Counted from the first letter of the stretch, positions 44,879 to 54,406 are shown. The stretch is DNA of 64,000 nt from Pseudomonas sp. ANT_J12 (GCF_008370045.1 NZ_VOBN01000001.1:1-64000), one strand, 5' to 3'. The notes: generated by a model not told the origin, from the sequence alone. Numbers and translations: made by a program.

Positions 44879-46288
44879 TCAATCCTCGACCACCCAGGTG
44901 TCCTTGGTGCCGCCGCCCTGGGAGGAATTCACCACCAGGGAGCCTTCACGCAAAGCAACACGGGTCAAACCACCGGGCACAACCCGGGTTTCGCGGCCAG
45001 ACAATACAAACGGACGCAGGTCGATGTGGCGTGGCGCGATGCCGTTTTCGACAAAGGTCGGACAGGTCGACAGCGACAAGGTCGGTTGCGCGATGTACGC
45101 GTGGGGCTTGGCTTTGATCCGTGCACGGAACGACTCGATTTCCGCCGCCGTCGCCGCCGGCCCCACCAGCATTCCGTAACCACCGGAGCCCTGGGTTTCC
45201 TTGACCACCAGGTCGGGGAGATTGGCCAGGACGTGGGACAGCTCCGAGGGATTGCGGCACTGGAAGGTCGGCACGTTTTTCAGGATTGGCTCTTCATCCA
45301 GATAGAAACGAATCATGTCGGTCACGAACGGGTACACCGACTTATCGTCCGCGACCCCGGTGCCGATGGCATTCGCCAGCACGACGTTGCCGGAGCGATA
45401 GGACGACAACAGCCCCGGCACACCGAGCATCGAATCCGGGTTGAACGCCAGCGGATCGAGGAACGCGTCGTCGAGGCGCCGGTAAATCACGTCTACCGCT
45501 TTCGGCCCGTCCGTGGTGCGCATGAACACCTTGTCATCGCGCACAAACAGGTCCGCGCCTTCCACCAGTTCCACGCCCATCTCTCGCGCCAGAAAGGCGT
45601 GCTCGAAAAACGCGCTGTTGAAACGGCCCGGCGTCAGCACCACCACGCTCGGGTTATCAATCGGGCTGGAGCTTTTCAGGGTGTCGAGCAACAGGTTCGG
45701 GTAGTGGTCGATGGGGGCAATGCGTTGCGCCGCGAACAACTCGGGGAACAGGCGCATCATCATCTTGCGGTCTTCGAGCATGTAGCTCACGCCGCTCGGG
45801 GTACGCAGGTTGTCTTCAAGCACGTAGTAAGTGCCGTCGCCGTCGCGCACCAGATCGACGCCGGAGATGTGGGAATAGATATCCCGGTGCAAATCCAGAC
45901 CTTGCATCGCCAACTGGTATTGCTCGTTGGCCAGCACCTGCTCGGCCGGGATGATGCCGGCCTTGATGATGCGCTGCTCGTGATAGAGGTCGGCGAGGAA
46001 CATGTTCAACGCCTTGACCCGCTGGATGCAGCCCCGTTCGACTATCCGCCATTCGCTGGCGGGGATACTGCGGGGAATGGTGTCGAAGGGAATCAGGCGC
46101 TCTGTCCCCTGCTCATCCCCATAGAGCGTGAAGGTTATGCCGGCGCGATGAAACAACAGATCGGCCTCGCGTCGCCGTTGTGCCAAAAGCTCGTCAGGCG
46201 TTTCGGCCAGCCAACGGGCAAACTCCCGGTAATGCGGGCGGACCAGGCCGCCGGCATCGTACATCTCATCAAAATAGGTGCGGATCAT
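44879..46288 (-). CDS. Circularly permuted type 2 ATP-grasp protein
   Basis: A 469-residue ATP-dependent ligase-like enzyme of the circularly permuted ATP-grasp group, with YVLEDNLRTPSGVSYMLE (metal-binding side) and LVVKETQGSGGYGMLVG (nucleotide loop). It likely forms amide bonds on an unknown peptide. ATG at 46288 is fixed by AAGGAGTACGGC directly upstream; an ATG eleven codons earlier is not supported. First gene of the operon. Confidence 0.9.
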   Translation of the reverse strand: MIRTYFDEMYDAGGLVRPHYREFARWLAETPDELLAQRRREADLLFHRAGITFTLYGDEQGTERLIPFDTIPRSIPASEWRIVERGCIQRVKALNMFLADLYHEQRIIKAGIIPAEQVLANEQYQLAMQGLDLHRDIYSHISGVDLVRDGDGTYYVLEDNLRTPSGVSYMLEDRKMMMRLFPELFAAQRIAPIDHYPNLLLDTLKSSSPIDNPSVVVLTPGRFNSAFFEHAFLAREMGVELVEGADLFVRDDKVFMRTTDGPKAVDVIYRRLDDAFLDPLAFNPDSMLGVPGLLSSYRSGNVVLANAIGTGVADDKSVYPFVTDMIRFYLDEEPILKNVPTFQCRNPSELSHVLANLPDLVVKETQGSGGYGMLVGPAATAAEIESFRARIKAKPHAYIAQPTLSLSTCPTFVENGIAPRHIDLRPFVLSGRETRVVPGGLTRVALREGSLVVNSSQGGGTKDTWVVED

Positions 46289-46439
46289 GCCGTACTCCTT
46301 GTCACCCGGACATCTAGGCATCGCAAGGCCCGTGCCATCGGCATAAACGCTTAGATTTCAATCAGTTGGATAATCGCCCCAAAAGCACCGCACCAATGCT
46401 GTGCGGCAAACGCCCCAACTTGATCGCCCCCGCTTCATT

Positions 46440-46576
46440 GCGAAGCAATGTTGTCGCCTATCACCAGCATAGTCAGAGTTGATTTCACTGCCCGGGGGAT
46501 GGTGCGGATAATCCGCGCAATCGTTGCAAAACCTCTCGAACTTCCCTTTGGCCGCCTGTTCAGGCGGTTTTTTTTG
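46440..46576 (+). ncRNA. Candidate small RNA ending in an orphan terminator
   Basis: The plus-strand terminator at 46551-46574 has no gene upstream that it could serve, because the flanking genes point the other way. The sequence before it includes the inverted CATTGCGAAGCAATG at about 46436-46450. The 5' end is a guess and no clear promoter is visible. Confidence 0.25.
46551..46574 (+). terminator. Orphan rho-independent terminator
   Basis: CCGCCT/AGGCGG stem with GTTC loop and T8. Confidence 0.8.
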
Positions 46577-46684
46577 CCCAGGATTCTTGTTTCAGCGTTT
46601 TGCCAACAGGGTTTCAGGCAACCACAAACGAAAACGGCCAACCCGAAGGTCAGCCGTTAGTGAATGTTGTCGCTGTTCATAGTG

Positions 46685-47026
46685 TTATGCGAGTAGCCCT
46701 CGTACCTCCTGCTTGACGCCCCATCCTTCGATGACGCCGCCCAAAGGTTCAACCACCGCCTCGAAGTCCTGCTCAAAGTCGCCGATACCGTCATAGGTGG
46801 CGTACATCACTTTGCTCAGTTCCAGGTGCCATGCGCCGTCGTCGCGCACGCTGATCTGGGCATTCAAGGATTCACCACAAAAATGACCTGCCGCCCTGCG
46901 TGCCCGCTCCTCGTCCGGGAAAATCGCGTAGAACTCGATGGGATGGAATCGTGAAAAGTCGAAACCGCCTTCCTTCATGCGGCGCAGTACGCTGGTGCTG
47001 ATGTCTTCTTGATAGGCTGTGCTCAT
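46685..47026 (-). CDS. RraB-family (regulator of ribonuclease activity B) protein
   Basis: A 113-residue protein with the RraB-like pattern FHPIEFYAIFPDEERARRAA, YATYDGIGDFEQDFEAVVEP and GGVIEGWGVK. RraB proteins bind RNase E and alter RNA decay in enterobacteria; whether this pseudomonad protein does so is inference. The start is well fixed by AGGAGG eight bases before ATG at 47026. Confidence 0.8.
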   Translation of the reverse strand: MSTAYQEDISTSVLRRMKEGGFDFSRFHPIEFYAIFPDEERARRAAGHFCGESLNAQISVRDDGAWHLELSKVMYATYDGIGDFEQDFEAVVEPLGGVIEGWGVKQEVRGLLA

Positions 47027-47240
47027 GAAACGTCCTCCTAAAACCCTATGGATAGACTTTCCGTACACCCGACGCCCGCAACCGAATGGTGAAGGCGATA
47101 CGGCAACCAGGTTGCCGCCGGGATTTAAGCATGTAGCTGACAAGACCAGACCTTAGCGATCCGTTCGCTGATCTCGCTTGCAGAGTAGCCCCAAGTCGGA
47201 GCCGCTGCCAAGGCCTGGTTGAGAATGAGACAGGTGAGGT

Positions 47241-47474
47241 TCAGACAGGAGTGATGCCGAGGATTTGAATGCTGTTCTGGGTCTTGAGACTTTTGACGCT
47301 GGCGTCGCTGGTTCGCCCTTCCAGATCGTTCAGATCCAGTTCGGCAGCCACAGGAAGGAGTCGGGCCTTGATGAGTTTGGCCGCGTGCTCGTTATCCGGG
47401 CACTCGTCGCACTCAAAGACTTCGTCGAGCGTTTCGCCGTGATCATCCACGAAAGTGATTTTCCACTTTTGCAT
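47241..47474 (-). CDS. Conserved hypothetical small protein
   Basis: A 77-residue soluble protein beginning MQKWKITFVDDHGETLDEVFE, with two cysteines in CDECP (near 22-26). GAGGAGG five bases before ATG strongly supports translation from 47474. I do not recognise a family or function. Confidence 0.65.
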   Translation of the reverse strand: MQKWKITFVDDHGETLDEVFECDECPDNEHAAKLIKARLLPVAAELDLNDLEGRTSDASVKSLKTQNSIQILGITPV

Positions 47475-47580
47475 CAGTGCCTCCTCGATCAAACCCGCAA
47501 ATGGGCTTACAACTATCTGGACTTTTGGGCGGGCTGATCGTTCAAACGGATTGGACGCTGACTCATGAAAAAACAAAAAC

Positions 47581-47679
47581 CCCTGTAGGAGCGAAGCTTG
47601 CTCGCGAAAGCGGTGTATCAGTCAATACACATGTCGACTGATGCACCGCTTTCGCGAGCAAGCTTCGCTCCTACAGGGG
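47581..47679. repeat. REPIN, family A
   Basis: CCCTGTAGGAGCGAAGCTTG and the complementary right arm, with an inner AGTCAATACACATGTCGACTGAT centre that is itself partly symmetrical. Located after speE. Confidence 0.9.
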
Positions 47680-47726
47680 TTACGCGTTATCCAGGGGTTA
47701 CGCGTTGTTCAGAGATTGTGGATAAC

Positions 47727-48602
47727 TTAGTCGTTGCTTGGCTTGTTGATCGCGTTCAGCACGTATTGCGGCATGGCGAACGCACCGATGTGGATTTCCG
47801 GGTTGTAGTAGCGGGTGATGATGCCGCTGCCGGCGAAGCGCTGTTGCAGGGTTTCGCGGGACAACTTGCGATACGCGGTGTTGGTCGCGCCCCAGGCGAA
47901 GGTCATGGCGCCGCCGATGTAGGTCGGCACGGCTGCCTGGTAGAAGTGCCAATCCGGGAACAGGCTGCGCAGGCGCCCGGCAGTGGTTTGCACTTCGCCC
48001 AGTTGCATGAACGGCGTGCCGTTCTGGGTCACCAGGATGCCGCCTTCGTTCAGGCAGCGGTGGCAGGCCTGGTAGAAGTTTTCCGAGAACAGCACTTCGC
48101 CCGGACCGATCGGGTCGGTGGAGTCGGAGATGATGACGTCGAATTTCTCGGTGGTGGTCGCAACGAAACGCATGCCGTCATCGATCACCAGGTTCAGCCG
48201 TGGGTCGTCGTACGCGCCTTTGGAGTGGTTTGGCAGGAACTCCTTGCACATGTCGACCACGGTGCCGTCGATCTCGACCATGGTGATGTGCTCGACGCTG
48301 CCGTGCTTGGCCACTTCACGCAGCATGCCGCCGTCGCCACCGCCGATGATCAGCACGCGCTTGGCGGAGCCATGGGCGAGGATCGGCACGTGGGTGAGCA
48401 TTTCGTGGTAGATGAATTCGTCGGCTTCGGTGGTCTGGATCACACCGTCCAGCGCCATGACCCGGCCCATGCGCGGGTTTTCGAAGATCACCAGGTGTTG
48501 GTGTTCGGTGCGCACTTCGTGCAGCAGTTTTTCCATGCGAAAACGCTGGCCGTATCCTTCGTAGAGGGTTTCCAGGTATTCGCTGGTCTTGGTGGTGGTC
48601 AT
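47727..48602 (-). CDS. speE: Spermidine synthase
   Basis: A 291-residue aminopropyltransferase making spermidine from putrescine and decarboxylated S-adenosylmethionine. The cofactor loop GGGDGG is at 87-92. The acidic catalytic region [13 protein letters not shown] follows near 165, and the N-terminal strand opens with the usual [16 protein letters not shown] segment. GGAGCACTTCCC precedes ATG. Single-gene unit between two REPINs. Confidence 0.93.
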   Translation of the reverse strand: MTTTKTSEYLETLYEGYGQRFRMEKLLHEVRTEHQHLVIFENPRMGRVMALDGVIQTTEADEFIYHEMLTHVPILAHGSAKRVLIIGGGDGGMLREVAKHGSVEHITMVEIDGTVVDMCKEFLPNHSKGAYDDPRLNLVIDDGMRFVATTTEKFDVIISDSTDPIGPGEVLFSENFYQACHRCLNEGGILVTQNGTPFMQLGEVQTTAGRLRSLFPDWHFYQAAVPTYIGGAMTFAWGATNTAYRKLSRETLQQRFAGSGIITRYYNPEIHIGAFAMPQYVLNAINKPSND

Positions 48603-48745
48603 GGGAAGTGCTCCGATGAATGCGGCGGCAACGGACGGTTACCCGCCCATGATGGCCAATCGAAAGGCTCGATTGCCCGGCAAAGGGGCGCATTCTACGT
48701 TGCGGAACATGACAGGTCGAACGTCACGTGATGACGAACCGCGAT

Positions 48746-48840
48746 CCTGTAGGAGCGAGGCTTGCCCGCGAAGGCGTCGTGTCAGTCGATATCAATGTTG
48801 AATGACACGACGCCTTCGCGGGCAAGCCTCGCGCCTACAG
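48746..48840. repeat. REPIN, family A
   Basis: CTGTAGGAGCGAGGCTTGCC and a right arm ending CTCGCGCCTACAG; the centre ATATCAATGTTGAATGACAC resembles that of the copy after prpC. Confidence 0.9.
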
Positions 48841-48849
48841 AGGGTGGTG

Positions 48850-49041
48850 TCAGATACGGACATTCCCCCGTGGCCCGGCGATGGCCCAGATGATCAGGCC
48901 CAGTACCGGCAGCAGCAGGATCAGTAGCACCCAGATGATCTTCATCCCGGTTTCTGCACCGCTTTTCAGCACGTTGATGATGGCCCAGATGTCCAGGGCA
49001 AGAATGATCAGGCCAACCAGACCGTTAAAACTGGAACCCAT
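48850..49041 (-). CDS. Small membrane protein with PLDc_N-type domain
   Basis: A 63-residue protein with two hydrophobic helices (about 8-25 and 34-54) and the C-terminal LGLIIWAIAGPRG typical of the phospholipase-D-nuclease N-terminal domain, here free-standing. GGGAG precedes ATG. It probably sits in the inner membrane; no enzymatic domain follows, so it has no phospholipase activity of its own. Confidence 0.8.
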   Translation of the reverse strand: MGSSFNGLVGLIILALDIWAIINVLKSGAETGMKIIWVLLILLLPVLGLIIWAIAGPRGNVRI

Positions 49042-49112
49042 AGTGTTGCTCCCAAGAAAGTGGCATGCAGTCTTAGGATAGTCGGCTCCTGCGAGGGTTC
49101 CGTTTTATTGCG

Positions 49113-49643
49113 TTAAACGTGGATTGCCACTTTCAAGGCTTCCAGAGAAGGCGCAGCGGCGATGCCGACCTGAGCGCACAGTTCGAGTACGCGGGGCACG
49201 TCGTTGCCGTAGACCAGCACCACTTGCAGTTCGTCGTCGAGCAACTGGCTGAAGTTCATCAGCGTGTAACCGCCGTTTTCCTTGTTCATGCTGCCCATCT
49301 GCACCTGGATGCGGTTGAGCGCGGTCAGGGCTTCGGTCTTGGCCAGTTGCTTGGGCTTGATGTTGAAGTCCACACCCGGGCCGAACGAAGAGACGATCTG
49401 GGCGAACAGGTCCATGTAGGTGTCAGCCTGGAACAGCACGGTCTCCGGCAGACTGCCCACCACGACCCATTCGCCCAATGGCATCGGGAAGGTGTCGTCG
49501 TAGTTGATGTCCGGGTTGGCGGCCAGGAACGCCTGGGGATCGGCGTAGGCCTGGGCCGCTTCGTCAGCGATCTTCAGGATTTCATCATCGCCCATGCACC
49601 CGGAGCTGATTTTGCTGATGAGTTCGACGAGTGCGGTTTTCAT
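49113..49643 (-). CDS. Conserved hypothetical protein
   Basis: A 176-residue soluble alpha/beta protein starting MKTALVELISKISSGCMGDDE. AGGA precedes ATG at 49643, and the longer upstream frame runs into a family C repeat and is not supported. There is no catalytic motif, signal peptide or membrane helix. I do not recognise the function. Confidence 0.75.
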   Translation of the reverse strand: MKTALVELISKISSGCMGDDEILKIADEAAQAYADPQAFLAANPDINYDDTFPMPLGEWVVVGSLPETVLFQADTYMDLFAQIVSSFGPGVDFNIKPKQLAKTEALTALNRIQVQMGSMNKENGGYTLMNFSQLLDDELQVVLVYGNDVPRVLELCAQVGIAAAPSLEALKVAIHV

Positions 49644-49733
49644 GGGGATGGATCCTGTAGCGAGGGGAAATTTTGAGGGCGCGAAGGATAACGCATTCAG
49701 GATGAAATGCGGACCCGTGGTGAAGGGGGCTTT

Positions 49734-49867
49734 CTGTGGCGAGGGGGCTTGCCCCCGTTCGGCTGCGAAGCAGTCGTAAACTCGGTAAACACTGTTTACC
49801 TGAATGACCGCGATCGCTGATTTGGGGTCGCTTCGCGACCCAACGGGGGCAAGCCCCCTCGCCACAG
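49734..49867. repeat. Inverted repeat, family C
   Basis: CTGTGGCGAGGGGGCTTGCC and its complement with a GTAAACACTGTTTAC inner palindrome (about 49784-49800). Second copy of the element at 10343. Confidence 0.9.
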
Positions 49868-49898
49868 GTAGTCCCCCATTACAGGGGGCCGTGTTGTG

Positions 49899-50417
49899 TC
49901 AGCCGAGCAATTTCTGCAGTTGAGCGGTGGTATCCACTGCCCCCATGGTCTTCGCCGCATCCAGCGCCGAAACGCCATTGGCGTCCTTGGCCTTCGGATC
50001 TGCGCCTTTGCTGATCAGGTAATCAACGATTTCAACGCGGTTGAACATCGCCGCCATCATCAGCGCCGTGCGGCCGTCGAACGACGAGCCTTCGACTTGC
50101 GCCCCGCCTTCGACCAACGCCGTGACCACCGCCAGGTCGCCCTTGAACGCGGCGCCGGCAATCGGGCTCTGGCCGTTGTCGTTGCGGATTTCCGGGTCGG
50201 CCTTGTGTTCCAGCAGCACTTTCACCGTCTCCACGTGACCGTGGTAGGCGGCGAGCATCAGCAAGGTGTCGCCCTTGTGGTTGCGCAGGTTCGGCGGCAG
50301 GCCTTTGGTCAGCAGCGCCGCCATCATGGCCGCATCGCCCTCGCGCGCTTTGTTGAACACCTGTTCGGCGAATTCGGCAGCTTCTTCGGGCGTCATCTGG
50401 CGGCTTTGGTCTGACAT
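49899..50417 (-). CDS. Ankyrin-repeat protein
   Basis: A 172-residue protein of about four ankyrin repeats (GDTLLMLAAYHGHVETVKVLL, NGQSPIAGAAFKGDLAVV, shown in part; DGRTALMMAAMFNRVEIV). There is no signal peptide, so it is probably a cytoplasmic protein-binding module. Such proteins often accompany catalase or antioxidant genes, but none is next to it. Partner unknown. Confidence 0.88.
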   Translation of the reverse strand: MSDQSRQMTPEEAAEFAEQVFNKAREGDAAMMAALLTKGLPPNLRNHKGDTLLMLAAYHGHVETVKVLLEHKADPEIRNDNGQSPIAGAAFKGDLAVVTALVEGGAQVEGSSFDGRTALMMAAMFNRVEIVDYLISKGADPKAKDANGVSALDAAKTMGAVDTTAQLQKLLG

Positions 50418-50513
50418 GGGGGACTCTCTATTCGGTCAATCGGAAAGCCGACAGTTTCCCGAGCGCCCCGGCGCCTGTCACTCCTTTTTTCTCAAGCGCG
50501 GCCATAGCCAGAT

Positions 50514-52340
50514 TCAATAGCGGTACTTGCCACCACGAATATCCGCCAGCACCTGCTCGGTGACTTGCACGTACGTCTGGGTGCCCGGCAGCCAGGCGTA
50601 GATCGGGTCATCGCCGGTCTTGCCCGGGTCGAAGGCTTCATCCTTGAGCCGGGTCTTCTGGTATTTGAAGGTTCCGGTGGTTTCCATTTTCACTTTCAGG
50701 CGCAGGAACAAAGGCACCGCGTACGCCGGCATGTGCTGGCGCGCAAAGCTCAGCAGCTCGGTGAAATCCAGGGTGGCCAGGGACTCGGTGGGCGTAATCG
50801 CCGCCATCCCGGCGCGGCCGTTGGTGTTGCAGATTTCCACGCCGTAGGCCACCGCCTCGCAGATGTTCGGATGCTGCAACAGAATGTTCTCGACCTCGGT
50901 GGTGGAGACGTTCTCGCCCTTCCAGCGGTAGGTGTCGCCCAGGCGATCAACGAACTGCGCGTGGCCGAAACCGATGTTGCGCAGCAGGTCGCCGGTATTG
51001 AAGTAGCGGTCGCCTTTGGCGAACACATCGTGCAGCACGACTTTCTCGGTTTTCTGCGGATCGGTGTAGCCGTCCAGCGGCGCCTTGTCGTCGATTCTCG
51101 CCAGCAACAAGCCCTGCCCGCCCTTGGCGACTTTGCTCATCAAGCCCTTGGCATTGCGAATCGGCGCGCCGCTGTCGTGGTCATACGCCACCAATTCCCA
51201 GGACATCAGGGAGAAACCGATGGTGTTGTCGAAGTTGAGGATGTTGGTGAAACCGATGTTGCCGTCGCTGGCCGCGTAGAGCTCGCAGATGTGGTCCACC
51301 GCGAAGCGCGTCTTGAATTCGCGCCAGGCGCCGGGGCGCAGGCCATTGCCGATCATCTTGGTCACGCCGTGTTGGCTGTCGTCGGCGCTGGCCGGTTGAT
51401 CAACCAGGTAGCGACACAATTCGCCGACATAACCGAGGGTGGTCGCGCGGTATTTGCGCACATCGTTCCAGAACTGGCTGGCGCTGAACTTGCGGCGGAT
51501 GGCGAACCCCGCCGCGCCGCTGATGGCCGAGCCCCAGCACACGCACAGCCCGGTGGCGTGATAGAGCGGCAAGGTGCAATACACCACGTCTTCGGGCTGC
51601 ATATCGAGGGCGATCAGGCCGAAGCTGGCGGAGCTGCGCATCCAGCGCCCATGCTTGAACACGCCGGCCTTCGGCAACCCCGTCGTGCCGGAGGTATAGA
51701 TGTAGAAGCAGGGATCGTCGAAAAACACCTGATGGCTGCTGGCCGGGTTGTCGCTGGAGGCGTCGGCGCTGGCCATCATCAGGTTGATGAAGCGATCGGG
51801 CGAAATGCCCGGATAGCTGTAGGTATCGCGATCGGCGACGAACCAGGTGCGCACCGCCGCGATCTCGACCCGCTCGCGAACCGCCGAATAGGCCGGCACC
51901 AGTTCCTCGCCGACAATGATCGCCACTGGCGCCACCAGGTTCAGGCTGTGGGCCAGGGTATCGCGGGTTTGCGAAGTATTGAGCAGCGCGCTGATCGCCC
52001 CGACCTTGGCCACCGCCAAAATCGTCACCAGCAGTTCCGGGCGGTTCTCGATGAAGATCGCCACCACATCACCCTTGCCGATCCCCTGGTCGATCAGGTG
52101 ATGGGCAATGCGGTTGGCCCACTGATTGACCTGGGTGTACGTCAGCGCCACCGCGTCTTGCAGCAAGGCGACGCCGGCGGGATTGCGCAAGGTTGCTTGC
52201 TCGAAGGTCCAGCCGAGGCCACACGGTTGGGTCGGGTCCTTGACGTTGGCGACCTTCATGCCCTTCACCACGCGGGGGATGGCTTTGGCGATGGTCGGCA
52301 ATTTGCGGAGCATCATGCCCCAGGTAATCGTGTCGCTCAT
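50514..52340 (-). CDS. Long/very-long-chain acyl-CoA synthetase
   Basis: A 608-residue AMP-forming ligase of the FATP/very-long-chain type. The AMP motif YIYTSGTTGLPKAG is near residue 212. The DRLGDTYRWKGENV adenylation motif is near 470 and the catalytic lysine lies in TGTFKYQKTRLK near 560. It activates fatty acids to acyl-CoA and may act with import. GGGAGCCACC precedes ATG. Single gene. Confidence 0.9.
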   Translation of the reverse strand: MSDTITWGMMLRKLPTIAKAIPRVVKGMKVANVKDPTQPCGLGWTFEQATLRNPAGVALLQDAVALTYTQVNQWANRIAHHLIDQGIGKGDVVAIFIENRPELLVTILAVAKVGAISALLNTSQTRDTLAHSLNLVAPVAIIVGEELVPAYSAVRERVEIAAVRTWFVADRDTYSYPGISPDRFINLMMASADASSDNPASSHQVFFDDPCFYIYTSGTTGLPKAGVFKHGRWMRSSASFGLIALDMQPEDVVYCTLPLYHATGLCVCWGSAISGAAGFAIRRKFSASQFWNDVRKYRATTLGYVGELCRYLVDQPASADDSQHGVTKMIGNGLRPGAWREFKTRFAVDHICELYAASDGNIGFTNILNFDNTIGFSLMSWELVAYDHDSGAPIRNAKGLMSKVAKGGQGLLLARIDDKAPLDGYTDPQKTEKVVLHDVFAKGDRYFNTGDLLRNIGFGHAQFVDRLGDTYRWKGENVSTTEVENILLQHPNICEAVAYGVEICNTNGRAGMAAITPTESLATLDFTELLSFARQHMPAYAVPLFLRLKVKMETTGTFKYQKTRLKDEAFDPGKTGDDPIYAWLPGTQTYVQVTEQVLADIRGGKYRY

Positions 52341-52683
52341 GGTGGCTCCCGTTCGATCTTCTTATTGTCGGGCGGCGTTGATTGAGCCCGAAAATACGTC
52401 AGCGGTTCTGGAGCTGTACACGCGGTTTTTGCAATGTTTTGTATCCGCCCTGGATACCTGGGCAAACGTGATCCCTGGCCGTGCCATTCGTTCCATTCAA
52501 TCGTGCGAAACCCCGCAAAATGCAGGATGCACGATGGCCATTCATGCAGATTGCACGAAAGCAAAAAATCGACAACTAAATAACCTATTGATTTATAACG
52601 ACTTTTAAAAATCTCAGTGCTGGCACAAACGCTGCAACTACCTCTCCATGCTTGCTAATCAAGTGCTAACGGAGCTGATAGAC
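52341..52683. promoter_or_regulatory. Control region upstream of the DUF3509-type gene
   Basis: 343 bases with no gene, AT-rich near the right end. GCACGA-type motifs recur: ATCGTGC (about 52499), GCACGAT (about 52530) and TTGCACGAA (about 52552), the first two inverted. They could be activator sites for the sigma-54-like promoter at 52621. Confidence 0.45.
52621..52636 (+). promoter_or_regulatory. Putative sigma-54 promoter
   Basis: TGGCACAAACGCTGCA has GG and GC ten bases apart, with a consensus -24 box (TGGCAC) and a -12 box CTGCA differing from TTGCA by one base. The start codon is 48 bases further on. Confidence 0.6.
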
Positions 52684-52962
52684 ATGAGCCTGATCCAAGA
52701 AAAATTTACCTCGCTGTTCTCCAACTTCGACGTGACCACCCAGGCACGCCCTGACGGTGGCATCCTGCTGACGCTGCGCAGCACCGAAGGCAAAGTCTTT
52801 AAACGCTCGATTTCCTACCAGCAATTGCATGCTGGCGACCAACTGTCGTGGGTGATCAGCGCGATCCGCCGTGACCTGGCTGAACAGGCCAGCGAATTGC
52901 CGCAAATCTCGATGCTGCAGAGCCAGCAGCGGTTTGCTTTGCCGACTTATCATTCGGCGTAA
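52684..52962 (+). CDS. DUF3509-family small protein
   Basis: A 92-residue protein beginning MSLIQEKFTSLFSNFDVTTQ, a pattern I recognise from the Pseudomonas-restricted DUF3509 family. Function unknown. ATG at 52684 follows GGAG; the reading frame could extend 12 codons upstream but those overlap the promoter leader. The sigma-54-like promoter suggests nitrogen- or stress-dependent expression. Confidence 0.75.
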   Translation: MSLIQEKFTSLFSNFDVTTQARPDGGILLTLRSTEGKVFKRSISYQQLHAGDQLSWVISAIRRDLAEQASELPQISMLQSQQRFALPTYHSA

Positions 52963-53060
52963 ATCGATTGGCGCTTTAAACAAACAGGCCGTGATAGCTT
53001 TCGCTTCACGGCCTGAATTGTTTCTGGCGTCACGCAATCCCCTGCAATCCCCCTGCATAC

Positions 53061-53150
53061 CCTGTAGGAGCGAGGCTTGCCCGCGAAGGCGGCGTATCAG
53101 GCGATATAAATATTGGCTGATCGGACGCCGTCGCGGGCAAGCCTCGCTCG
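53061..53150. repeat. REPIN, family A (right arm incomplete)
   Basis: CCTGTAGGAGCGAGGCTTGC at left and GCGGGCAAGCCTCGCTC at right; the usual CTACAG end is lost. Abuts the mtnC stop codon. Confidence 0.85.
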
Positions 53151-53152
53151 GG

Positions 53153-53836
53153 TTACATGGCGGTGGGGTTGATCCGCGCAAAGCTGTCGACGGTCATGTG
53201 CCCTGCCAATTCGCTGCCCTCTCGCGCCAACCCGTACGTCGCCATTCCCGCCGCGCGGGCCGCGTCCAGTTCTTCGACGATGTCGGACAGGAACAGAATC
53301 TGCCCTGCTTCCAACCCAATGGCCTGAGTGATGCGCTCGTATGATTGCGCCTCACGCTTGGGTCCCGACGTGGTGTCGAAATAACCGCTGAACAGCGGCG
53401 ACAAATCCCCCGCTTCCGAACAGCCGAAGATCAGCTTCTGCGCCTGGATCGAGCCCGAGGAATACACAAACAGTTGAAAACCTTGCTGATGCCAGCGCTT
53501 GAGCGCTTCAACGGCATCCGGGTACACGTGGCCTTTCAACTGCCCGGCCTGATAGCCCTGCTCCCAGACCATGCCTTGCAACGCCTTGAGCGGCGTGGCC
53601 TTGCGGTCTTCGGCGATCCAGCCCAGCAGGATTTCAATGACCCGCTCAACGTTTGCCTCGGGTTCGTTACTGTCCCGACGCACGGCGTCCAGTTGCTCAG
53701 CGACATCCGCCCGTGCGGCGTGTTGGCGAACAAAGTCCGGCAAGTGTTTAGCTGCGTAGGGAAACAACACGTCGAACACAAAACTCACCGCGCTGGTGGT
53801 GCCTTCGATGTCGGTGAGAATCGCTTTGATCGGCAT
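53153..53836 (-). CDS. mtnC: Enolase-phosphatase E1 MtnC
   Basis: A 227-residue HAD enzyme of methionine salvage that enolises and dephosphorylates 2,3-diketo-5-methylthiopentyl-1-phosphate. Motif I is [14 protein letters not shown] (D9, E11). [12 protein letters not shown] supplies motif II and [13 protein letters not shown] motif IV. ATG at 53836 follows GGAGG. Four bases separate it from mtnD. Confidence 0.93.
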   Translation of the reverse strand: MPIKAILTDIEGTTSAVSFVFDVLFPYAAKHLPDFVRQHAARADVAEQLDAVRRDSNEPEANVERVIEILLGWIAEDRKATPLKALQGMVWEQGYQAGQLKGHVYPDAVEALKRWHQQGFQLFVYSSGSIQAQKLIFGCSEAGDLSPLFSGYFDTTSGPKREAQSYERITQAIGLEAGQILFLSDIVEELDAARAAGMATYGLAREGSELAGHMTVDSFARINPTAM

Positions 53837-53840
53837 TGAA

Positions 53841-54386
53841 TCAGTCCTCCAGGCGCGGGAAGCGGTTGGCGATGTCTTCGCCGGTGAACTTGGCAACCCA
53901 GCCTTCGGGGTTGTTGAACAAACGGATCGCCACGAAATGCGGATGCTCGCCCATGTCAAACCAGTGCGGCGTACCGGCCGGGACCGAGATCAGGTCGTTT
54001 TTCTCGCAGAGCACGGCGTAGACATAATCGTCGATGTGCAGGGTAAACAGCCCACGGCCGGCGACGAAAAATCGTACTTCGTCCTCGCCATGGCGGTGTT
54101 CATCGAGGAACTTGGCCCGCAGTTCGGCTTTTTGCGGGTGGTCGCTGTTCAGGCTGATGACATCGACGGTGATGTAGCCACGCTCGGTCATCAGCTTGTC
54201 GATCTGCTCCTGGTAGGCCGCGATCACTTCTTCCTGGCTGGCGCCGGGCTGGATTTTCGCGGTGGCTTGCCAGCGGTCGAAACGCACGCCCTGTTCGGCC
54301 AGGGTCGAAGCGATGTCTTCGAAATGTGTCAGTACCTTGTTCGGAATGTCAGGGCTTGAGACGTGGTAAACGGACAGGCTGCTCAT
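53841..54386 (-). CDS. mtnD: Acireductone dioxygenase MtnD
   Basis: A 181-residue cupin. The metal ligands H97, H99 and E103 lie in [12 protein letters not shown] and H141 in GTPHWF. With iron it returns the keto acid precursor of methionine; with nickel it gives off-pathway products. AAGGAG precedes ATG. Part of the mtnB-mtnD-mtnC operon. Confidence 0.94.
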   Translation of the reverse strand: MSSLSVYHVSSPDIPNKVLTHFEDIASTLAEQGVRFDRWQATAKIQPGASQEEVIAAYQEQIDKLMTERGYITVDVISLNSDHPQKAELRAKFLDEHRHGEDEVRFFVAGRGLFTLHIDDYVYAVLCEKNDLISVPAGTPHWFDMGEHPHFVAIRLFNNPEGWVAKFTGEDIANRFPRLED

Positions 54387-54406
54387 CAGGGCAACTCCTT
54401 AACGGT

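Larger units (their letters stand above)
46289..46684. other. Gene-free gap, possibly holding a small RNA
   Basis: 396 bases: promoter space for the ATP-grasp operon on the right-hand side of its start, a candidate plus-strand RNA ending at the terminator 46551-46574, and the downstream side of the RraB-like gene. Confidence 0.35.

Noticed and set aside
45026..46354. 442-codon plus-strand frame antisense to the ATP-grasp gene
   Set aside because: No recognisable content; the ATP-grasp gene has a strong AAGGAG start and conserved motifs.
50565..52385. 606-codon plus-strand frame antisense to the acyl-CoA synthetase
   Set aside because: Shadow of a gene with intact AMP-binding motifs.
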